This document shows positions 51,300-59,676 of a stretch of 64,000 bases of DNA, piece by piece. The notes beneath the pieces were generated by a model. The model ran no database searches. It saw only the letters and a list, made by a program, of their open reading frames with translations, and was not told where the DNA came from. Within the stretch, counting starts at the first letter, position 1. Each line of letters starts with the position of its first letter. The stretch lies in NCBI GenBank assembly GCA_026125795.1, contig JAHCKM010000003.1, forward strand, positions 558,001 through 622,000, read 5' to 3'. The stretch comes from Burkholderiaceae bacterium. Its GTDB lineage: Bacteria > Pseudomonadota > Gammaproteobacteria > Burkholderiales > Burkholderiaceae_C. Position numbers and translations under genes: made by a program.

Positions 51300-52102
51300 C
51301 AGACGAACCTCACCGAGATCGAGCCGAGCGGACCGTAGTCGGCATGGAAGGTGTCGCCCGCCACGCAGGCCACCGGCCGCGTGAAGGAACCGCCGAGCAC
51401 GATCTCGCCTGCGTGCAGGCCTTCGTCGTACGCGGCCAGCTTGTTGGCGAGCCAGGCGATGCCGTTGCCCGGGTGGTTGAGCACCGCGGCGCCGAGGCCC
51501 GACTCCTCGATGACGCCGTTCTTGTAGAGCAGCGCGCCGGCCCAGCGCCAGTCGGCCGCGTCGGGCTTCATCGGGCGGCCGCCGAGCACGATGCCGGCAT
51601 TGGCTGCGTTGTCGGCGATGGTGTCGAGCACCTTGCGCGGCGCCTTGGTGGTGCGGTCGAACTGTTCGATTCGGGCGTCGATCAGCTCGAGTGCGGGCAC
51701 CACGTAGTCGGTGGCGTTGAGCACGTGAAACAGCGTGGTGCCGGGGCCTTTGATGGGCCGCGCGAGGATGAACGCGAACTCCACCTCGAAGCGCGGCACG
51801 ATGAAGCGAGCGGCCTCGACCTCGCTGCCGTCGCGGATCAGCATGCTGTCGAGCAGCGTGCCGTGGTCGGGCTCGGTGATCTGCGACGCGAGCTGCATCG
51901 CGCGCGACGTCAGGCCGATCTTGTGGCCGACCACGCGCCGGCCGGCCTCGCACTGCAGGCGCACCCATTCGCGCTGGATCGCGTAGCTGTCGGCGATCGT
52001 CATTTCGGGGTGGCGGCGCGAGAACTGCTCGACCTGCACGCGCGAGCGTTCGGCCTGGTCGAGCTCGCGCGCGAGGCCGGTGTGGAGAGAGGGTGCGAGC
52101 AT
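51299..52102 (-). CDS. hpaH: 2-oxo-hept-4-ene-1,7-dioate hydratase
   Basis: A metal-dependent hydratase of the FAH superfamily, 267 residues from the chosen ATG, the same length as the E. coli enzyme. [49 protein letters not shown] and [17 protein letters not shown] match HpaH throughout. An ATG at 52132 would add ten residues and no strong ribosome site decides between them. It supplies the substrate for HpaI, whose gene overlaps it by one base. Confidence 0.95.
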   Translation of the reverse strand: MLAPSLHTGLARELDQAERSRVQVEQFSRRHPEMTIADSYAIQREWVRLQCEAGRRVVGHKIGLTSRAMQLASQITEPDHGTLLDSMLIRDGSEVEAARFIVPRFEVEFAFILARPIKGPGTTLFHVLNATDYVVPALELIDARIEQFDRTTKAPRKVLDTIADNAANAGIVLGGRPMKPDAADWRWAGALLYKNGVIEESGLGAAVLNHPGNGIAWLANKLAAYDEGLHAGEIVLGGSFTRPVACVAGDTFHADYGPLGSISVRFV

Positions 52103-52214
52103 CGCGGCGGGGTTTGTCGACAAAGCGCGCATTCTGGTGGCGTGGCACGGCGTGCCACAAACAAGCAAATCAGGGGTGTTGTCAAGCAGCGCTTGAGGAT
52201 CGGCTCCCGCAGGT

Positions 52215-52913
52215 CTATTGAACGTCCTGTCCCGCGCTGCCGTGCAGCGCCGCCGCCACGAGCTGCTCGGTGCGCGTGATGTGCGTGCGCAGCAGCGCGA
52301 CCGCCTTGTCGGCGTCTCGTGCCACCACCGCATTGAGCAACTGCTGGTGCTCGTCGTGTTTGCGTCGCGGCGCCTGCCGGTAGCGTGCTGCCCAGCGGCG
52401 ATAGCGCTCGGCGTTGTCGAACAGCACGTCGGCCAGCTCGAGCAGCAACGGCGATGTGCAGGCGGCATACAGGCTCAGATGAAAGCGGCGGTGGCGCGCC
52501 GACCAGTCGTCGTCGAGCGCACGCGCTTCGTTGCCCAGGCGGCGTTCCGCCAAGGCGAGCGCATGGCCGGCGGCCACGGCTTGCGCCTCCCATGCGTCGG
52601 TGCCGTGCGTGATCGAGTCGCGCAGCGCATCGCACTCCACCAGCAGGCGCACGCGCGCGAGATCGCTCACGCCTTCGGCCGTCAGCGGCGCCACGCGGAA
52701 GCCGCGGTTCTCGAGCACGCGCACCAAGCCCTGGCCCGACAGGCGATTGAGCGCTTCGCGCAGCGGGCTGCTGCTGACGTCGAATCGTTTGGTCAGTTCC
52801 TCGATGCGCAGGCGCGCGCCGGGCGCGTAGTCGCCGCGCACCAGGGCGCGGCGCAACTCGCGGTAGGCGCGTTCGGCCAGCGGCGCTTCGTCGAGCGGGT
52901 CGGGCTCCTTCAT
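52215..52913 (-). CDS. GntR-family regulator, FCD (FadR-like) type
   Basis: A 232-residue regulator: winged helix about 10-75 ([41 protein letters not shown]), FCD all-helical effector domain about 85-215 with metal-site histidines in [10 protein letters not shown] and [10 protein letters not shown]. It lies upstream of hpaH on the same strand and is divergent from the FAH-TctC operon, so it likely controls both. The ATG at 52913 has no clear ribosome site. Confidence 0.9.
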   Translation of the reverse strand: MKEPDPLDEAPLAERAYRELRRALVRGDYAPGARLRIEELTKRFDVSSSPLREALNRLSGQGLVRVLENRGFRVAPLTAEGVSDLARVRLLVECDALRDSITHGTDAWEAQAVAAGHALALAERRLGNEARALDDDWSARHRRFHLSLYAACTSPLLLELADVLFDNAERYRRWAARYRQAPRRKHDEHQQLLNAVVARDADKAVALLRTHITRTEQLVAAALHGSAGQDVQ

Positions 52914-52973
52914 GTGCCCGCGATTGTCGCTGAAGGCCCCGCAGCCTTGTCTTTGGGGTTTGTGCCTATTTTT

Positions 52974-52991
52974 TGTTTTGTGGATAAAACA
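52974..52991. promoter_or_regulatory. Candidate GntR operator between divergent operons
   Basis: tgttttgtggataaaaca is an inverted repeat with perfect 6-bp arms and a 6-nt centre in an AT-rich island of otherwise GC-rich DNA. It lies 61 nt from the GntR start and 36 nt from the FAH gene start, a position suited to control of both directions. Confidence 0.5.
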
Positions 52992-53026
52992 TATCTTTGT
53001 CCGCATTGACCGTGCAAGGAGAGGCG

Positions 53027-53887
53027 ATGAAGCTGCTGTCCTACCTCAACGGCGCGCGCGAAGACTGGGGAGTCGTCGTCGGCGACGGCGTAGCCTCGCT
53101 CGCCGCACGCACTGGCTGCGCCACGCTGGCCGACTTTCTCGGCAGCGACGCCTACGCGCGGCGCGCCCAGTTCACCGAAGGCCTGAAAGCCGAGCTGCCG
53201 TTGCAGGGCTTGCATTTCCTGCCGGTGATCCCGCGTGCCGAGAAGATCGTCTGCGCGGTGCGCAACTACATGGACCACCACCAGGAGGTGCTGGCCGCCG
53301 GCATGCAGCGCGAACTGTCAGAGGAGCCGCCGATCTTCCTGCGCGTGTGGCGCTCGCAGGTGGGCCACGAGCAACCGGTGATCCGGCCGCGCGTCTCGGG
53401 CACGCTCGATTGGGAAGGCGAGCTCGCGGTCATCATCGGCAAGCCGGGGCGCGACATTCCGCAGGAGCGTGCATGGGAGCACGTGGCCGGCTACTCGATC
53501 TACAACGACGTCAGCGTGCGCGAGTGGCAGTTCCATGCCAAGCAGATCGCGTCGGGCAAGAACTTCGAAGGCACCGGTCCGTTCGGCCCGTGGATGGTGA
53601 CCAGTGACGAGATCGAGCCCGGCCGCGCGCTCAAGCTGCAGACGCGCTTGAACGGCGAGGTGGTGCAGGACAGCCACACCGGCCACATGATCTTCCCGGT
53701 GCCCAAGCTGATCGCGTACGCGTCGACCATCTTCACGCTGGTGCCCGGCGACGTGATCGCCACCGGCACCCCGGCAGGCGTGGGCTGGAGCCGCAAGCCG
53801 CAGCGCTTCATGAAGCCGGGCGACGTGGTCGAGGTCGAGATCGAGGCGATCGGCACGCTGCGCAACCCGGTGGTCGCGCAGGACTGA
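53027..53887 (+). CDS. FAH-family hydrolase
   Basis: A fumarylacetoacetate-hydrolase-fold enzyme of 286 residues. Metal ligands are expected in LDWEGELAVIIGKPGRDI (two glutamates) and YSIYNDVSVREWQ (aspartate); the C-terminal IATGTPAGVGWSRKP is conserved. AAGGAG precedes the ATG by a normal distance. It heads the plus-strand operon to 57044. In this context it may be an acylpyruvase, a decarboxylase or an isomerase of ring-cleavage products. Confidence 0.92.
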   Translation: MKLLSYLNGAREDWGVVVGDGVASLAARTGCATLADFLGSDAYARRAQFTEGLKAELPLQGLHFLPVIPRAEKIVCAVRNYMDHHQEVLAAGMQRELSEEPPIFLRVWRSQVGHEQPVIRPRVSGTLDWEGELAVIIGKPGRDIPQERAWEHVAGYSIYNDVSVREWQFHAKQIASGKNFEGTGPFGPWMVTSDEIEPGRALKLQTRLNGEVVQDSHTGHMIFPVPKLIAYASTIFTLVPGDVIATGTPAGVGWSRKPQRFMKPGDVVEVEIEAIGTLRNPVVAQD

Positions 53888-53925
53888 CCGCTCTGGCACG
53901 CGACGACACATAGGAGACAAGACAC

Positions 53926-54888
53926 ATGCAACGCCGCACTTTCACGGCCGCAGCGATGGCTGCGGCCTGCTGGCCCACGGCTCGCGCACAGTCGTGGCCG
54001 GAGCGTCCGATCAAAGCCGTCCAGGGCTTCGCCGCCGGCGGCAATGCCGACACGATCGCGCGGCTGGTCGGCACCGAGATGTCCAAGGGGCTGGGCCAGA
54101 CGGTGGTCGTCGAGGCCGTGGTTGGCGCCGGCGGCACGCTGGCCTCGGCGGCCGTGGCCCGCGCGGCGCCCGACGGCTACACCCTGCTTCTGGCCACCGG
54201 CGGCCATGCGGTGGCCGGCGCGCTGTACGAGAAGCTGCCCTACAAGTCGGTGGACAGTTTTACGATGGTGTCGACGATCACCTTCTTCCCGTTCCTCGTC
54301 GTGACCACGCCGACGTCGAAGTTCAAGAGCCTGGCCGAGGCGATCGCGGCGGCCAAGGCGGCGCCGGAGAGCGTCGCCTACGGCACCGCGGGTGTCGGCT
54401 CGACCCACCATCTGATCGGCGAGTTGATGTCGAAGATGGCGGGTGTGAAGTTGCTGCACGTGCCGTTCCGCGGCGACTCGGCGTCGGTCACCGCGTTGCT
54501 CGGCGGCGAGATCGGCCTCGTGATCGCGCCGCCCACGGCGGTGCTCGGGCACCTCAAGGCCGGCAAGATGCGTGCGCTCGCGATCACCGGACCGCGCCGC
54601 TGGCCGCAGATGCCCGAGGTGCCTACCGTGGCGGAGCAGGGCGTGGCCGGCTTCGATGTCAGTTCGTGGGCCGGCTGGATGTTGCCGGCCGGCACGCCGC
54701 AGGCGATCGTCGAGCGCCTGCATGCCGAAACGCAGAAGGCACTGCAGGTCGACGCCGTCAAGGCGCGGCTCGAAGAGATGGGCGGCGAGGCGCGCGGCAG
54801 CTCACCACAGGAGATGACCGCGATGGTGGCCAGCGAAGTGAAGCGATGGACCCAGGTCGTGTCCGACGCCAAGATTGCGCGCCTGTGA
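53926..54888 (+). CDS. TctC/Bug-family periplasmic binding protein
   Basis: A 320-residue solute-binding protein with an N-terminal signal (MQRRTFTAAAMAAACW, cleavage near ARAQ) and the family strand IKAVQGFAAGGNADTIAR. VKLLHVPFRGDSASVTALLG is the second hallmark. No tctA or tctB gene is nearby. It lies 38 nt after the FAH gene and 16 nt before the AA_synth gene. Confidence 0.93.
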   Translation: MQRRTFTAAAMAAACWPTARAQSWPERPIKAVQGFAAGGNADTIARLVGTEMSKGLGQTVVVEAVVGAGGTLASAAVARAAPDGYTLLLATGGHAVAGALYEKLPYKSVDSFTMVSTITFFPFLVVTTPTSKFKSLAEAIAAAKAAPESVAYGTAGVGSTHHLIGELMSKMAGVKLLHVPFRGDSASVTALLGGEIGLVIAPPTAVLGHLKAGKMRALAITGPRRWPQMPEVPTVAEQGVAGFDVSSWAGWMLPAGTPQAIVERLHAETQKALQVDAVKARLEEMGGEARGSSPQEMTAMVASEVKRWTQVVSDAKIARL

Positions 54889-54904
54889 GTGACCGGAGCG
54901 CAAC

Positions 54905-55483
54905 ATGTCGCTGATCCAGATCCGCAAGCGCATGTTCACGGTCGAGACGATTCACCACGAGGGCGGGCCGCCGGCCGCGGTGCCGCTGCGCATGGCCGCG
55001 GCCGGTGCCGTGGTGCGCAACCCGTACGCCGGCCGCTACGAGCAAGACCTGCTGCCTTTCATGGCCGAGCTGCGCACGCTGGGCCGCGATCTCGCCGAGG
55101 AAGCCGCGGCGGCGCTGGGCCGCAACCGGGTGGAGGCGTACGGCAAAGGCGCCATCGTCGGCGTCAACGGTGAGCTGGAGCATGGCGCGGTCTGGCACGA
55201 GGCCGGTGGCTGGGCGATGCGCGCGGTGCTCGGCGAGCCCAAGGCGATCGTGCCGGCCGCGAAGGCCGTGGCATCGGCGGGCTATCGCTTGATGGTCCCG
55301 TTGCACTACGTCCACGCGTGTTATGTGCGGAGCCACTTCAACGCGATGGAGGTCGGCGTGCAGGACGGGCCGCGGCCCGACGAGATCTTCTTCGTGCTGG
55401 TGATGGCCGACGGCGCGCGCATCCACGAGCGTCTGGGTGGTCTGCGCAAGGACCAGGTCTCGGTTCACGACGGGCAGCGCTGA
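54905..55483 (+). CDS. AA_synth (PF06684)-like family protein
   Basis: A 192-residue protein resembling the family named amino acid synthesis protein. MAAAGAVVRNPYAGRYEQDL, YGKGAIVGVNGELEHGA and VPLHYVHACYVRSHFN look typical. No reaction is firmly known for this family. It often occurs with oxidoreductases and catabolic genes, as here. Its stop is 8 nt before the next gene. Confidence 0.82.
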   Translation: MSLIQIRKRMFTVETIHHEGGPPAAVPLRMAAAGAVVRNPYAGRYEQDLLPFMAELRTLGRDLAEEAAAALGRNRVEAYGKGAIVGVNGELEHGAVWHEAGGWAMRAVLGEPKAIVPAAKAVASAGYRLMVPLHYVHACYVRSHFNAMEVGVQDGPRPDEIFFVLVMADGARIHERLGGLRKDQVSVHDGQR

Positions 55484-55491
55484 AAGCAGCG

Positions 55492-56493
55492 ATGAGCGTG
55501 ATGCGCGCGGTGGTGGTCAGAAGCCCCGGCGGGCTCGACGCGCTCGAGCTGGCCGAACTGCCGCTGCCGGTGCCCGGCCCGGGCCAGGCACGCGTGAAAG
55601 CGGTCGCCATCGGTGTCGGCCGGCCCGATGCGCTGATCCGCACCGGCCGCTACAAGTGGATGCCGCCGTTGCCGGCGATTCCCGGCAACGAGATGGCCGG
55701 CGTTGTGGATGCGCTGGGGCCGGATGCGCAGGGTGTCGCGCTGGGCGACCGCGTGCTGCTCAGCTCGCGCGAGCTGCCGCAGCGCGGCGGCGGTTATGCC
55801 CAATATGCGCTCGCGCCGGCCGCTGCGCTGTACGCGCTGCCCGATGCGATCTCGTTCGACGACGCGGTGGGTCTGCCGAACTATCAGCTTGCGCACGCGC
55901 TGCTGTTCGGCTGCGGCGCTGCGCTGCCGGCGCAGTCGGTGCTGCTCACCGGCGCGGCCGGCGGCGTGGCCTCGGCGATGGTGCAGCTCGCACGTGCGCG
56001 CAGGCTGCAGGTGATCGCGACCGCGAGCACGCCGGCCAAGCGCGGCTTCGTGCGCGACAACGGCGCGCACGAGGTGCTCGATCCCGCGGCGACCGATCTG
56101 ACCGGGCAGGTGATGGCCGCCACGGCAGGCAAGGGCGTCGATCTGGTGGTCGATCCGATCGGCGGCGCTCTCTTCATTGCCTGCCTGCGCGCACTGGCGC
56201 CGCTCGGCATGGCGGTCTCGTACAACATCGTCAGCGGCATGCCGCAGGCCGACGTGTTCAGCGAGTTGCGCGCGCTGCTCGGCCGCAGCCTTGCGGTGCG
56301 CGTGTTCTCGATGCACACCTTCGACGCCGACCCGGTGCGGCGCCGTGTGCTGATGCAGTCGGCGATCGACGCGATTGCGAGTGGCCAGGTGCGCGCGCCG
56401 CAGGCCACCGTGTTGCCGCTGGCGGATGCGCGGCGCGCGCACGCGTTGCTCGACGCGCCCGACACCGTCGGCAAGATCATTCTTCACCCATGA
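55492..56493 (+). CDS. Zinc-binding-dehydrogenase-type (quinone oxidoreductase-like) enzyme
   Basis: A 333-residue medium-chain dehydrogenase/reductase. The N-terminal GroES-like domain has IPGNEMAGVVDALGP, and the Rossmann part has LLTGAAGGVASAMVQLARA. Structural zinc cysteines are absent, as in the NADPH:quinone oxidoreductase group. It lies 8 nt after the AA_synth gene, and its stop overlaps the start of the VOC gene (ATGA). Confidence 0.9.
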   Translation: MSVMRAVVVRSPGGLDALELAELPLPVPGPGQARVKAVAIGVGRPDALIRTGRYKWMPPLPAIPGNEMAGVVDALGPDAQGVALGDRVLLSSRELPQRGGGYAQYALAPAAALYALPDAISFDDAVGLPNYQLAHALLFGCGAALPAQSVLLTGAAGGVASAMVQLARARRLQVIATASTPAKRGFVRDNGAHEVLDPAATDLTGQVMAATAGKGVDLVVDPIGGALFIACLRALAPLGMAVSYNIVSGMPQADVFSELRALLGRSLAVRVFSMHTFDADPVRRRVLMQSAIDAIASGQVRAPQATVLPLADARRAHALLDAPDTVGKIILHP

Positions 56494-57044
56494 GTCCGCA
56501 CGCCATGAACGCCATCCCGCAGCTTTCGCACTTCGGCATCTTCGTGCGCGACATCGACGCGATGACGCGCTTCTACACCCAGGTGTTCGGCCTGAAGATG
56601 ACCGACCAGGGCGTGGGCGGTACCTTCAAGTTCCAGCTCCACTTCCTGAGCGGCTCACCAGCGCAGCACCACCAGCTCGTGCTGGCCAGCGGCCGGCCGG
56701 CTGACGCGCCGAGCACGGTGATGCAGTTGTCGTTCAAGGTGCAGGCCATCGACGACCTGCGGCGCATCCAGGCCGACGCGCTCGCGGCCGGCGCCACCAG
56801 GATGCGCGGCATGAACCATGGCAATGCGTTGTCGATCTACTTCGAGGACATCGAGGGCAACACGATCGAGGTCTACCTCGACACGCCGTGGTACGTGCCG
56901 CAGCCGCACGGCGACCCGCTCGACCTGAGCAAGAGCGATGCCGAAATCTGGGCCGAGACCGAGGCCGCGTGCCGCAAGGATCCGGCGTTCGAGCCGGCGA
57001 AAGACTGGGCAGCGTCGTTCGACACGCGGCCATCGAAGTTTTAG
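56490..57044 (+). CDS. VOC-family protein, ring-cleavage dioxygenase-like
   Basis: A 184-residue vicinal-oxygen-chelate protein. The first metal histidine is in LSHFGIFVRDI and the glutamate in EGNTIEVYLD; the middle ligand is probably a histidine in AQHHQLVLASG. It resembles type I extradiol dioxygenases and bleomycin/glyoxalase folds. Its ATG overlaps the stop of the oxidoreductase (ATGA), so it is the last gene of the plus-strand operon. Confidence 0.87.
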   Translation: MSPHAMNAIPQLSHFGIFVRDIDAMTRFYTQVFGLKMTDQGVGGTFKFQLHFLSGSPAQHHQLVLASGRPADAPSTVMQLSFKVQAIDDLRRIQADALAAGATRMRGMNHGNALSIYFEDIEGNTIEVYLDTPWYVPQPHGDPLDLSKSDAEIWAETEAACRKDPAFEPAKDWAASFDTRPSKF

Positions 57045-57063
57045 CGGTTGATCGGCGCGACGG

Positions 57064-57978
57064 TCACGGTGCCGCGAGATGCCTTCGCGCGAACGACCTC
57101 GTGCGGCCGATGTCGACCCGCGTCGTCGACAGGACGATGCGCGTGCGCTCGACGACGCCGCTGTACGTCACGACGGTCGTATCGGAGACGTCGTCAACGG
57201 CGTCTGCGTGCCCATGGCTGTCGACGAGGGTACATGCGGCCCCACCGTCGCGCCCGACCTGCGTGCTGCACGCGAGGCACGAACCCCGCGCGATCGTGAT
57301 GCTTCCCGAATGTCCATCGGCCGCCGGGTAAGTGACCCGGGCGGAAACGTCGAGCCGACCCGTCCCACGGGCCACAGGCCTGGTGAGCAATGGCATTTCC
57401 CAGGTCTTGACGAAAGCCTTTCCTCCCGTCTGCGCGACTTCCTTCGCGGCGCAGTTCCGCATCTGAGCCAGTCTGCCGAGAAGGTCGGGTTGCGACTGCG
57501 CTCGCGTTTCCGACCCACCGCCGAGTGCACGAACGTCATACAAGGTCAGCGGTGGCTCGCGCAGCACGAATGCGTACAGGTGCTCGAAGACGGCGAGGCG
57601 GCGCAGGGCGCCTTCGGGGCCACCGTCCTGCGCCGGAACGTTCCAGACGAGAGCCGCGCGGGAAGCACCTGTCGCCCGGAGTTCGGCGAACACCTTCGAC
57701 GCACCGCCCTTGTCGCTGAACGCAAGCAGCCTTGCGCCATGGTCCGATCGTCCATCGCCCGTTCGCAGTTCGGTCACGGCGAACTGCGCAGATGTGAGCA
57801 ACGCAGAGGCGCGCACCGGCTCGGCGATGGCTCCCAACGGGGCAGCCGGCAGGCCCCCGCCTTTCGGAAGGAGCTTGGAACAAGCTTGGACCGCGTCAGC
57901 CGCCAGCGCGTGGCACTGCGCCGACATGGCAACGACGGCGGAAGCGGCCGCAACGCGTGGCAGCAACTCGAGCTTCAT
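57064..57978 (-). CDS. Secreted protein of unknown function
   Basis: A 304-residue protein, not recognised. It has a likely signal peptide (MKLELLPRVAAASAVVAMSA, cleavage near ALAA) and five or more cysteines after it, including GSCLACSTQVG and GAACTLVDSHG. The start at 57978 has GGGAGGA 10 nt upstream. It lies 69 nt downstream of the lipoprotein metallo-hydrolase on the same strand and probably belongs to that transcript, so it may be a partner or substrate-binding factor in the envelope. Confidence 0.6.
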   Translation of the reverse strand: MKLELLPRVAAASAVVAMSAQCHALAADAVQACSKLLPKGGGLPAAPLGAIAEPVRASALLTSAQFAVTELRTGDGRSDHGARLLAFSDKGGASKVFAELRATGASRAALVWNVPAQDGGPEGALRRLAVFEHLYAFVLREPPLTLYDVRALGGGSETRAQSQPDLLGRLAQMRNCAAKEVAQTGGKAFVKTWEMPLLTRPVARGTGRLDVSARVTYPAADGHSGSITIARGSCLACSTQVGRDGGAACTLVDSHGHADAVDDVSDTTVVTYSGVVERTRIVLSTTRVDIGRTRSFARRHLAAP

Positions 57979-58047
57979 CTCAGCAAGATCCTCCCGGGCT
58001 GCTGCCAATGCTGCGCTGAATCCGCCGCCGGCGGCGCGTACCGTCGC

Positions 58048-59445
58048 TCAGTAATTTGCGGCGTGAACGGTGTCGAAGCTCGACAGCTCGACCGCGACCG
58101 GGCCGCTCATCTCCTGGAACGTTGCCGTCACAGAAGCCGGGCCGCCCGCTCCGGTGCCGCGGGTCTTGATCACGCAGTTCGCGATGCCCTCGTCGTCCGT
58201 CATGGCCGTGCAGGATGCTCCTTCGGCGGTCGTGAACGTCACCATCCCGTTGCTGATGACGTTGAAGTAGTTGGACACGCGCGCGCGGACATGGGTGGTC
58301 ACGCCGTTCGCATTGGGCCGGACCGCGTACAGCTCCGTTCGCGTCGGGCGCCACACCGGGTTGAGCGCAGTCGCGTCTACGTTCGAAAGCTGGGCAGCGG
58401 CGCAGGTACGCAATGTGGCGAAACTCAGCTGAATCTTGGCCGTCCCCTGGATCATCGGATTGCTGTTCTCGATGCCGCCCTGATCCTGAATGGCCCTGAT
58501 GCGGTCGAGGCCCTTGTCTTCCCAGGAGTGCGAGTTGATGCTCGCATCGGCCCCCTGCTCCTTGATCTGCGCGTACATGGCTTCCGCCCCTTGCATGTAC
58601 TGCAGCCTGCCCGACGCGCTTCCCGGAAGCCCTGAACCGCCCCAATACGCGATCTTGTGCTGCTGCCCCTTGTAAGTCACCGGCAGGATGAGGCTCGTTG
58701 TACCCGGCGTGTGCCCGGGTGTCGCCATGGCGGTGAAGGTCGCCCCGTTGATCGTGAGCTGTTGAGGAACCCGCGGATTCGTGCTGTCGACCTGGATGGT
58801 TGCGTAGTAGGGCTTGTTGGCGGTGTAGTCGGCAGACCCGACCACCGTCGTCACCGGGTTGGACGGCGTGCTGTATAGCGTCTGCAGGCGCAACGCGCCG
58901 CCGTCGTGGTCCCCGTGGCCATGGGTGACGACGAGGCCACGCAGTGTCGCCGGGTCGATGCCCGCACTCTGGAGCTGCGGGATCGTGATGTTGTTGACGT
59001 CCGTGGCATTGTTCATCGTGTCGAACAGGATGTAGCCGCCGTCGGGGGTCTTCATCACGAACTGGCCCACGGAAACGGTGCCCGTGAAGTAGAAGCCATC
59101 AAACAGCTCCGTGATCGGAACCACAGTGCGGTTCCCGAGATTCGGATTGCTGCCTTGACCGGGATTGGCGCACCAGTGCGGAGCCGTGATGTCATCGTTG
59201 TGGGCCCAGGAAATCCGAGCGACCTGCATGTGCTTGTCGTATTCGGACGCCTCAGGGGGCAATGCCTCGGCGAGGGGTACGAATGGCGGGGCCTTGGGCA
59301 TGCCCTTGCCGGCGTTCAGCGGTCCGCTTCTGCCGTCGTCGGCCGACTCGTCGCCTCCGCCGCCGCAGGCGAAGAGGGCCACCGTCGCGGCGACCGTGGC
59401 CAGGAGCATTGCGGGTGTGGGCACGCGGGAGGATCGGATCTTCAA
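58048..59445 (-). CDS. Lipoprotein metallo-beta-lactamase-fold hydrolase with C-terminal Ig-like domain
   Basis: A 465-residue envelope protein. The N-terminus ends in a lipobox, VALFAC, followed by a Gly/Asp linker, so it is probably lipid-anchored. The hydrolase core carries VVTHGHGDHDGGALRL and MATPGHTPGTTSL, a complete zinc set. The last 100 residues form a beta-rich Big/invasin-like domain (MVTFTTAEGASCTAMTDDEG). Its promoter carries the same operator-like motif as the sulfatase and FGE promoters. Confidence 0.85.
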   Translation of the reverse strand: MKIRSSRVPTPAMLLATVAATVALFACGGGGDESADDGRSGPLNAGKGMPKAPPFVPLAEALPPEASEYDKHMQVARISWAHNDDITAPHWCANPGQGSNPNLGNRTVVPITELFDGFYFTGTVSVGQFVMKTPDGGYILFDTMNNATDVNNITIPQLQSAGIDPATLRGLVVTHGHGDHDGGALRLQTLYSTPSNPVTTVVGSADYTANKPYYATIQVDSTNPRVPQQLTINGATFTAMATPGHTPGTTSLILPVTYKGQQHKIAYWGGSGLPGSASGRLQYMQGAEAMYAQIKEQGADASINSHSWEDKGLDRIRAIQDQGGIENSNPMIQGTAKIQLSFATLRTCAAAQLSNVDATALNPVWRPTRTELYAVRPNANGVTTHVRARVSNYFNVISNGMVTFTTAEGASCTAMTDDEGIANCVIKTRGTGAGGPASVTATFQEMSGPVAVELSSFDTVHAANY

Positions 59446-59484
59446 GGGTTGTCTCCTTGCATGGCTGATGGAGGCTGAAGAACC

Positions 59485-59522
59485 ATCCTAGAAGTCGTCC
59501 GCGCCGTTGTTCTAATCAACGC
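59485..59522 (-). promoter_or_regulatory. Promoter with MarR-type operator-like motif, site 3
   Basis: Minus strand: gcgttgattagaacaacgg (59522-59504), containing -35 TAGAAC, then 18 nt, then -10 TAGGAT (59490-59485). The -10 is about 40 nt before the lipoprotein ATG. The 19-mer agrees with sites 1 and 2 at 13 common positions (TTGnTTnGAACAACnG). Confidence 0.6.
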
Positions 59523-59676
59523 TCATGCTCGCAATCCCTGAGCGCCTCACCCCGAGACCCACGTTGGCTTTGGGCCAGCCGTGTCGCGCGGCACGCCGGA
59601 AACCCTGACTGGGAACGGCTCATCAGAGGATTCGATGGAGCGCGCGAGGTGAGTCGATCCGCGTCGCCCCGGTCAC

